Source of the DNA: Mucilaginibacter sp.
GTDB lineage: Bacteria; Bacteroidota; Bacteroidia; Sphingobacteriales; Sphingobacteriaceae
Reading direction: 5' to 3'
DNA length: 38,301 nt
Assembly: GCA_031292485.1 (NCBI GenBank)
Contig: JARLHA010000030.1
Coordinates: 1-38,301 of the forward strand
Both the position numbers and the translations under genes were made by a program. The notes beneath the pieces are model-generated. The model ran no database searches. It was not told the origin of the DNA and saw only the letters and a list, made by a program, of their open reading frames with translations. Numbering within the stretch: position 1 is the first letter of the stretch; each line of letters starts with the position of its first letter. Of this stretch, positions 32,574 to 38,301 are shown in pieces.

Positions 32574-33743
32574 ATGAAGAAAAAAATTATTTTCTGCGCG
32601 TTTTTGCTTTTTGGCCAAAATTTTTTGTTGAAAGCACAGCAAAAAATAGCCTTTAAAACGGTAATAAAAGCCAACAGGTTAGTGTTAGGTATACACTTAT
32701 TTTTAGCCGGTAATTTTAACAACTGGAATCCTGCCGATTCTGCATGGCAATTGCGCCCGGTTGGGGAAGGGGGATTTGTGCTCAATAAAGTTATGGCTAA
32801 AGGGGTTTACCAGTTTAAAGTAACCAAAGGAAGCTGGCCATCGGTTGAGTGCACCGCAGACGGAAAGCCCGCAGATAACCGAAGCCTCGTCGTCACAAAA
32901 GATACAGCCATCAGCCTTAATATTGCCGGCTGGCAGGATGATTTTGCTATCGCTGAAAAAAGCCATACTGCAAGCCGGCAGGTGCATATCATCAGTGATA
33001 AATTTGAGATGCCTCAGCTGGGGCGTCAACGGCGGGTGTGGATCTATCTTCCGGCGGGTTATTCATCCTCAAAAAAGAAATACCCGGTAATTTATATGCA
33101 CGACGGGCAAAACCTGTTTGATGATTATACTGCCGGCTTTGGCGAATGGGGGATAGATGAAATATTGGATAAAATCCCCGATGCAAAACAGTCTGTTATA
33201 GTGGGTATCGATCATGGCGGCGATTACAGGATCACTGAATACGACCCATTCGACTCAAAATATGGAAAGGGCAGGGGAGATGATTATATCCGTTTTATTG
33301 TACAAACATTGAAGCCTTATATTGATAAGCGTTATCATGTAAAAACAGGCGCGGCGTACACTACTATTGCCGGCAGTTCGATGGGCGGTTTAATTTCGAT
33401 GTACGCCGCCCTTAAATACCCGGGTGTATTTGGCAACGCAGGCATATTTTCCCCTGCATTCTGGATAGCGCCTCAAATTTATACGTATGCCCAACACGCA
33501 AAATTGCCCCGCTCGTCGCGGTTTTATTTTGTTTGCGGGGATGCCGAAAGCGATAGTGTGGTAACGGATATGCAAAAAATGGCGGGCATCATCCGCTTAA
33601 AAGTTAAAAGCAATGCCAGCGCACCGGTTGTCATCATAAAAGGCGCCAGCCATAACGAAAAACAATGGAACGGTGATTTTCCCGGTTTTTATACCTGGCT
33701 GACGGGGAGTCAGGAAGTCCGGAAGATTAAAAGGTTTTTGTAG
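32574..33743 (+). CDS. Secreted esterase with N-terminal CBM48/E-set-like domain
   Basis: The 389-residue protein has a signal peptide (MKKKIIFCAFLLFGQNFLLKAQQ). Residues about 30-120 form an immunoglobulin-like carbohydrate-binding domain resembling CBM48/AMPK glycogen-binding modules (HLFLAGNFNNWNPADSAWQL, GVYQFKV, ECTADG). From about 140 comes an esterase-D/enterochelin-esterase-type alpha/beta hydrolase (PF00756-like): RRVWIYLPAGYSSSKKKYPVIYMHDGQNLFDD, nucleophile Ser in IAGSSMGGLISMYAALKYP, acid near FVCGDAESD, and His in KGASHNEKQW. It could deacylate a glycan captured by the divergent SusCDE set. The operator-like palindrome 29 nt upstream suggests co-regulation. Acetyl, feruloyl or other acyl specificity is not determinable. 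Confidence 0.88.
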   Translation: MKKKIIFCAFLLFGQNFLLKAQQKIAFKTVIKANRLVLGIHLFLAGNFNNWNPADSAWQLRPVGEGGFVLNKVMAKGVYQFKVTKGSWPSVECTADGKPADNRSLVVTKDTAISLNIAGWQDDFAIAEKSHTASRQVHIISDKFEMPQLGRQRRVWIYLPAGYSSSKKKYPVIYMHDGQNLFDDYTAGFGEWGIDEILDKIPDAKQSVIVGIDHGGDYRITEYDPFDSKYGKGRGDDYIRFIVQTLKPYIDKRYHVKTGAAYTTIAGSSMGGLISMYAALKYPGVFGNAGIFSPAFWIAPQIYTYAQHAKLPRSSRFYFVCGDAESDSVVTDMQKMAGIIRLKVKSNASAPVVIIKGASHNEKQWNGDFPGFYTWLTGSQEVRKIKRFL

Positions 33744-33770
33744 CATCACCTCATAACCACTAATCAAAAA

Positions 33771-33797
33771 AAATCCGAAATCGAAATTCCGAAATTT
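33771..33797. repeat. TTTCGG word array after hlyD
   Basis: On the minus strand, 9 nt after the HlyD stop, the sequence reads AAATTTCGGAATTTCGATTT then CGGATTTTTTTTG. It is almost identical to the 9.6 kb arrays but present only on the hlyD side of this convergent pair. The trailing T8 suggests a 3'-end function. Confidence 0.75.
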
Positions 33798-33805
33798 AAC
33801 CCAAA

Positions 33806-35107
33806 TCATTTTTTATCCAGCACTTTAAAAAAACTCCGGGTTATGCGCTGCATGATGGTGGCATCCAGCGTTATTATTTCAGCGTCGGCCATCATCCCTT
33901 GTTTCAGGTGGATGGGCCGTCTCATATCCGAGGCGCCACCAGCCCTGAAATCAACCTTTGAAATAAATACGCTATCTTTATAAGGTACTTCCGAAATATA
34001 TTTTATCCGGCCCTTTATCATCCCATATTCTTCAAAAGGATAACTTCTGAGTTTTACCAGCACCTGTTGCCCTTCTTTAACTTTACCCATATTACTTTGG
34101 GTGATGCTCATTTCGCCAAAAAAACCTTCGTTTCCCGGATTGATATAAAAAACTTCCTGGCCAGGCGTTAACACCTGGTTTTCCTGGATGATACTTGCAA
34201 ATATCAGTTTACCACGCTGTGTGGCAGTTAGCACATATTTGCTTTTCCAGTCTTCGGCGGTACTTATCAGGCTATTTAATGCCTGTAAAAACTTTGCTTT
34301 TTCTTCCTGCATTTGATTATCCAGTTCAGTTACATCGCTTTGTTTGGCTACATAGTTATTGTCTCCTGTTATGATTGATGATTCGGTTTGCAGTAAGGCT
34401 GATTTTTTTGCGAGGTATTTACTTTCCTCCTGCCGCAACTCGGCCGGGGTTTCCACTCTTTCCTGTTCCAGTTTTTTGTGCATCGTATATTCATCCCCTG
34501 CAAGGTCGTAATCCTTTTGCTGGATTGTCTTTTCGGCATTTAATTGCTGTTGTTGTTTGTTTAAAAAATCCAGGTCCTTTTGCAGGTAGGCTTTCTTTTT
34601 TACCAGAAAGCCATTATTAATGGACGACCTGTAGGATAAATACTCTTCGTAAAAAATTTGATAGGCAGATTGCAACTCACCAAACTGAATATTATCAGCT
34701 TCATTAAAATGCCCGTCGTTTATGGGTTTACCGGCCAGCATCTGCAACTGTAGTTCTTTAAGATTAGTTAGCAGAGCTAAAACCTTTTGGTGGTTGGCCG
34801 TGCTTTCAAGGTAAGCCAGTGGTTGCCCTCCGGTAACCATTTCATTCTCTGTTACCAGCAGTTTTACCAGTTTACCCGAAACTTTTGACACGATAGGTTT
34901 TGGAGAATTTGGCGAATCTATTTTTAATGTGGCATTTACAGTGTCCGGATACCGTACCAATGCCGCCAAACCGATGATCAAAACAAGTACACCAAAAAAA
35001 ACGGTAATCCCCCAGCGTAAAAGCCAGGAAGGAACAGCTGTAATAATATCCTGCATATCATCGGTATGCCTTACCTGGATATCCGAATCGGTATAAATTG
35101 ATGGCAT
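33806..35107 (-). CDS. HlyD-family periplasmic adaptor of peptide exporter
   Basis: The 433-residue membrane-fusion protein has a single membrane segment (residues about 29-52, WGITVFFGVLVLIIGLAALV) and a biotinyl-lipoyl-like half IDSPNSPKPIVSKVSGKLVKLLVTENEMVTGGQPLAYLES. A long alpha-helical hairpin follows (about 95-275) with coiled-coil residues KAYLQKDLDFLNKQQQQLNAEKTIQQKDYDLAGDEYTMHKKLEQERV. The second lipoyl half and beta-barrel (RGKLIFASIIQENQVLTPGQEVFYI) come next, ending with GMMADAEIITLDATIMQRITRSFF, the typical HlyD finish. It links the ABC exporter 48 nt upstream to an outer-membrane channel, as in bacteriocin export. No TolC homologue is in the window. Confidence 0.93.
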   Translation of the reverse strand: MPSIYTDSDIQVRHTDDMQDIITAVPSWLLRWGITVFFGVLVLIIGLAALVRYPDTVNATLKIDSPNSPKPIVSKVSGKLVKLLVTENEMVTGGQPLAYLESTANHQKVLALLTNLKELQLQMLAGKPINDGHFNEADNIQFGELQSAYQIFYEEYLSYRSSINNGFLVKKKAYLQKDLDFLNKQQQQLNAEKTIQQKDYDLAGDEYTMHKKLEQERVETPAELRQEESKYLAKKSALLQTESSIITGDNNYVAKQSDVTELDNQMQEEKAKFLQALNSLISTAEDWKSKYVLTATQRGKLIFASIIQENQVLTPGQEVFYINPGNEGFFGEMSITQSNMGKVKEGQQVLVKLRSYPFEEYGMIKGRIKYISEVPYKDSVFISKVDFRAGGASDMRRPIHLKQGMMADAEIITLDATIMQRITRSFFKVLDKK

Positions 35108-35155
35108 ATTTTTTATTTTAGGTATAATCTTTATTATTCAAACGCTAGTGACAAA

Positions 35156-37336
35156 TTACATGCCCAGCTCCAGCTGATTTTTTACCAGCTGGTAATAATC
35201 ACCCTTCAGGGCGGTTAATTCGTGGTGGGTGCCCTGTTCAATTATTCTGCCTTTATCCAGCAATATGATATTATCGGCATTGCTTACTGTACTTAGCCGG
35301 TGTGCCACAATTACTACCGTTCGCCCATGGAAAAATTCCTGCAGGTTATTCATGATCACCCGTTCATTGTTGGCATCCAGCGCGTTGGTAGCTTCGTCAA
35401 AAAACAGGTACTCCGGGTTTTTATAAACAGCACGGGCAATCAGCATGCGCTGGCGCTGCCCCTGGCTAATGCCATTTCCTTCGGAGCCTATTTTTGTGTT
35501 TAGGCCCAGGGGCAGCCCGTCAATAAAATCCTGTATGTTGGCCACTTTAATGGCATGCCGCAGTTTTGCCTTGTCGGGATATTCATCGCCAACGGCAATA
35601 TTGCGTTCAATACTTTCTGAAAAGATAAAGCCATCCTGCATCACCACACCACACTGACTTCGCCAGGTTTTAAAACCAATATTACTGATCTGCTGATCGC
35701 CAACTTTAATTTCGCCTTTTTGCGGTTCATAAAACCGGAGCAACAATTTAAGGATAGTGGTTTTACCACTGCCGCTCATGCCAACTATAGCCGTGGTTTT
35801 TCCTTGCGGGATTTCGAGGTTGATCCCTTCCAGAACGGGTTCATTGCCCGCACCCGGGTATTGGAAGGTAAGATTGTTAAGCGATAAACTTTTATTTTCA
35901 GGAATGTTATGGTTCCATTCTTTATCACCGGGCTCTTCATCCTGCATCTGGTGAATTTCGTTTAAACGCTCCAGACTGATCTTGGCATCCTGGAAACCCT
36001 GGATAAAACCTAACATCTGCTCAATCGGGCTGCTCAGCTGCCCCACAATGTATTGTACAGCAACCATGGCACCTAAAGTGAGGTTTCCGTTAATTACGGC
36101 CTCTGCGCTTAAAAAAGTGATCAGTATGTTTTTGCCTTCGTTTATAAAAGTGGCGCCGCCCTGCTGGTACTGGCTAAGCGCCAGGGTTTTTACGCTGAAT
36201 TTGAATAAGCGGGCCTGGATATGTTCCCATTCCCATCGTTTTTGCTGTTCGCAATTGTTCAGCTTTATCTCCTGCATCCCGCTGATCAACTGTATAATGC
36301 TGCTTTGGTTTCTTGATGAAACTTCGAAACTTTTATAATTGAGCGCCCTGCGCCGTTTTAAAAAAAGTATAATCCAGGCAACATAAAGGGTACTGCTTAC
36401 CGCAAATACAAAAAACACTCCCAAATTATAATAGGCCAGCACAAACGAAAATACCACCAGGTTGAACATGGAAAATATGGTGGTTAGCGTGGAGCCGGTT
36501 AAAAAATTCTGGATATTTTTTTGGTCGTTCATGCGTTGCATAATATCGCCGGTCATTTTTGTGTCGAAGAAGCTCATGGGCAGCTTCATCAGCTTGATCA
36601 AAAAATCAGTAAGGATAGATATGTTGATCCTGGTACTTATGTGCAGTAATATCCATGACCGTATAAACTCAACGCTTACCCTGCCGATGATTAAAGCGAT
36701 TTGGGCGATAAGGATGATATAAATAAAATTAAGGTTGCGGGTATTGATACCTATATCAACTATTGATTGCGTTAAAAAGGGTGTGATCAATTGCAGCAAA
36801 CTGCCAATGCCCAGGCCAAAAAGTAATTGTATAACCAGCTTTCGGTAAGTAACGAGGTAGCGCAATAGAAACGACCACCGTATTTCGCTCCCTTTTTCAT
36901 TTTCCTGCTCGTAAAATTGAGGTGTTGGCGACATCAGCAGGGCGATACCTTCAAATTTTTCGCTGTCTGCCCGCCAGTTGCGGCTAAAATCAGTTTCGCT
37001 AAGGGTGATCAATCCTGCCGCCGGATCGGCTAAATAGTATTTATGGTTTTTTATTTTATAAAGCACCACAAAATGGTTTTGCCGCCAGTGTAAAATGGCG
37101 GGCAGTTCGGCTTCTTTTAGTTGTTCCGCTGTCAGCCTTACCCCCAACGACCGGAAGCCGATCTTTTCGGATGCATCGCTTATCCCTAAAAGAGAAACAC
37201 CTTCACGGTTAATTTCGCAAAGCTGCCGTAATGTTTGAATTTTAAAATTGCGCCCGTAATGTTTAGCAACCATACGCAGGCAGGTAGGGCCGCAGTCCAT
37301 TATGTCAGGCTGTTTGTAATAAGGAAATTTCGTCAT
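35156..37336 (-). CDS. Peptidase-containing ABC transporter (C39 PCAT)
   Basis: The 726-residue exporter begins with a C39 peptidase domain (residues 1-135): oxyanion Gln9, catalytic Cys15 in YKQPDIMDCGPTCL, His88 in HWRQNHFVVLY and Asp104 in YLADPAAG are all present, so it should cut double-glycine leaders. Residues about 165-445 form six membrane segments. The ATPase follows with Walker A near 517-526 (GMSGSGKTT), signature GISQGQRQRM, Walker B EYLFFDEAT and the H-loop VAHRLST. Such proteins mature and export bacteriocins or signalling peptides. It starts 4 nt after the upstream plug-domain gene and is followed by hlyD. No obvious precursor with a GG leader is within the window. Confidence 0.97.
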   Translation of the reverse strand: MTKFPYYKQPDIMDCGPTCLRMVAKHYGRNFKIQTLRQLCEINREGVSLLGISDASEKIGFRSLGVRLTAEQLKEAELPAILHWRQNHFVVLYKIKNHKYYLADPAAGLITLSETDFSRNWRADSEKFEGIALLMSPTPQFYEQENEKGSEIRWSFLLRYLVTYRKLVIQLLFGLGIGSLLQLITPFLTQSIVDIGINTRNLNFIYIILIAQIALIIGRVSVEFIRSWILLHISTRINISILTDFLIKLMKLPMSFFDTKMTGDIMQRMNDQKNIQNFLTGSTLTTIFSMFNLVVFSFVLAYYNLGVFFVFAVSSTLYVAWIILFLKRRRALNYKSFEVSSRNQSSIIQLISGMQEIKLNNCEQQKRWEWEHIQARLFKFSVKTLALSQYQQGGATFINEGKNILITFLSAEAVINGNLTLGAMVAVQYIVGQLSSPIEQMLGFIQGFQDAKISLERLNEIHQMQDEEPGDKEWNHNIPENKSLSLNNLTFQYPGAGNEPVLEGINLEIPQGKTTAIVGMSGSGKTTILKLLLRFYEPQKGEIKVGDQQISNIGFKTWRSQCGVVMQDGFIFSESIERNIAVGDEYPDKAKLRHAIKVANIQDFIDGLPLGLNTKIGSEGNGISQGQRQRMLIARAVYKNPEYLFFDEATNALDANNERVIMNNLQEFFHGRTVVIVAHRLSTVSNADNIILLDKGRIIEQGTHHELTALKGDYYQLVKNQLELGM

Positions 37337-37340
37337 TTTG

Positions 37341-38301
37341 CTATTCTACTTTATACTTGTACACCAACCGCCCTAAATTACCATCATCATTAATCCCTTC
37401 AATTACCACCCGGTACGTACCTTTAGTGCCTCCATTATAGTAGCTTAAGGTTGTTTTTCCATTCGTACCGGTAATAATATTGGGGTTCCAGTAAATAGTA
37501 CCACGCAAATCGGAGGCTAATGCGTTGCTTTGCGGGCTGTCATATTTGGGTGAATAAAATTCGTGGGCTTTGTAATAGCCGGGAAAGGAGTACCTAAGTG
37601 TACCGGGTATTGGTTCGTTATTGAAGAAGTCTTTATCTCCGCCCTGTTTGGTTGTTATAACTAAAGCCGCAGTGCCAGCAGAACCTCCATAAATCCCTAA
37701 ATATGAAGGACTTGTTAGTACTTCAATGCTATGAATAGTGTTTGGATTTAAATCGTTTAAATTTATACCACTATGTATAATAGCACCGTCTATTATTAAA
37801 GTCATTGATCCAAGACGTAAATTGCCACGGACTAATACAAGTAGACAATCAGCAAGATTTAAACAGTCTTTTAACTGATCGCCCATAATTACCTGATCGG
37901 CCTGCCCAGGCCCGTTAAGGTTAGCCGAATTACTCAGGTCAGGCTTTTCCCGTTTATAATATTTATGTGCCTTAACGGTAACCTCCTTTAACATGCGCCT
38001 GTTGCGGATATCCTCAATTTGCTGCAGGTGTTTTTGAACGCTGTCCGGCTTTGTAGTTGCCGCTAGTTCGGCGGTTATCGCATTAATATAGGGCTCCCGC
38101 TTTTGTTTAATCACCGGCGGATAATCCGGTTTGTAAATGCTGATGTCTACCGAATTACTGTTATTGATCTTTTTTGCACTGAGCAGCACTTTTGCGGAAT
38201 CGGGCAGATCAAGGTTTTTGAAGTTGAAATTGCCATCAACATCTGTCACCGTATCGGTTATAAAATTGTTTTTTACAGCGATCAGCGAGATTTTGGCATT
38301 G
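37341..38301 (-). CDS. Carboxypeptidase-regulatory/TonB-plug domain protein, C-terminal part
   Basis: Only the last 319 or so residues are in the window; the frame is open to the edge, so the true start is beyond 38301. The visible part begins with the end of a carboxypeptidase-regulatory-like domain (DTVTDVDGNFNFKNLDLPDSAKVLLSAKK). A charged linker with RRMLKEVTVKAHK follows, then a TonB-receptor plug-like domain (SANLNGPGQADQVIMGDQLKDC, LVRGN, MTLIIDGAIIHSGINLNDLNPNTIHSIEVLTSPSYLGIYGGSAGTAALVITTKQG). The tail contains PGYYKAHEFYSPKYD and a beta domain TTLSYYNGGTKGTYRVVIEGIN. No beta-barrel follows the plug. It is 4 nt from the C39 exporter and so part of its operon. The apparent ATG-like start at 38249 is an internal GTG. 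Confidence 0.85.
   Translation of the reverse strand, partial: NAKISLIAVKNNFITDTVTDVDGNFNFKNLDLPDSAKVLLSAKKINNSNSVDISIYKPDYPPVIKQKREPYINAITAELAATTKPDSVQKHLQQIEDIRNRRMLKEVTVKAHKYYKREKPDLSNSANLNGPGQADQVIMGDQLKDCLNLADCLLVLVRGNLRLGSMTLIIDGAIIHSGINLNDLNPNTIHSIEVLTSPSYLGIYGGSAGTAALVITTKQGGDKDFFNNEPIPGTLRYSFPGYYKAHEFYSPKYDSPQSNALASDLRGTIYWNPNIITGTNGKTTLSYYNGGTKGTYRVVIEGINDDGNLGRLVYKYKVE

Noticed and set aside
38247..38249. Start codon at 38249 for the last gene
   Set aside because: The codon is GTG within a continuing carboxypeptidase-regulatory domain; the frame is open to the window edge, so the gene is partial.
1..38301. CRISPR array, tRNA or rRNA genes
   Set aside because: The repeats are short words at gene ends without regular unique spacers. 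No tRNA- or rRNA-like conserved stretches were seen by eye.

Overview
The window looks like a chromosomal segment of a Bacteroidota bacterium, most likely Sphingobacteriaceae (Mucilaginibacter/Pedobacter-like). The evidence is a fused SecDF, a SusC/SusD/SusE-type outer-membrane glycan uptake set, -7 promoter boxes of the form TAnnTTTG, Bacteroidota-style Tgt and citrate synthase proteins, and abundant short word repeats between genes. No rRNA, tRNA, CRISPR array, transposase or prophage gene was recognised. The taxonomic call is inferred from gene content only.

Layout, left to right. 1-3.4 kb: an orphan HicB-like antitoxin, HMG-CoA lyase, a secreted hypothetical protein and a type II NADH dehydrogenase. 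3.4-8.5 kb: secDF, then a thyA-antitoxin-doc-folA operon in which a Doc-type toxin-antitoxin pair sits between the two thymidylate-cycle genes. 8.5-11 kb: ispE convergent with a beta-hydroxyacid dehydrogenase/LapA pair, then a 0.94 kb AT-rich gap. 11.9-15 kb: a tightly packed tgt-lptF/G-eamA operon. 15.3-19.7 kb: a secreted GH19 chitinase-like enzyme, PduO-type cobalamin adenosyltransferase, two small proteins, ispD and queA. 20-26 kb: a MacB/FtsX-like permease, a large hybrid histidine kinase with four PAS-like segments, and citrate synthase. 26.4-33.7 kb: susC-susD-susE homologues divergent from a secreted esterase with a carbohydrate-binding-like N-terminus. A perfect CCGGGAACGTTCCCGG palindrome lies between the two transcription units. 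33.8-38.3 kb: a peptide-export operon of TonB-plug protein (cut by the window edge), C39-peptidase ABC exporter and HlyD-type adaptor.

Functional links. ThyA and FolA form the dTMP/folate cycle. IspD and IspE are two steps of the MEP isoprenoid pathway. QueA and Tgt are two steps of queuosine tRNA modification. The Sus-like proteins and esterase suggest surface capture and deacylation of a glycan, but no glycosidase lies beside them. The exporter operon should cleave double-glycine leaders and secrete small peptides, yet no precursor gene is inside the window.

The most unusual pattern is in the intergenic DNA. About eleven genes have a short-word array (TTTCGGAATTTCGATTTCGG, TAGTCATTAGTCATT, TAGTCCATRG, TTCATAGTT or AAAGGYRAAAGG) starting at, or within about 10 nt of, the stop codon. 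At three convergent gene pairs both genes carry the same word, so the two arrays form an inverted pair. In ispE the array is even read in frame as the protein C-terminus. I know of no described function for these arrays.
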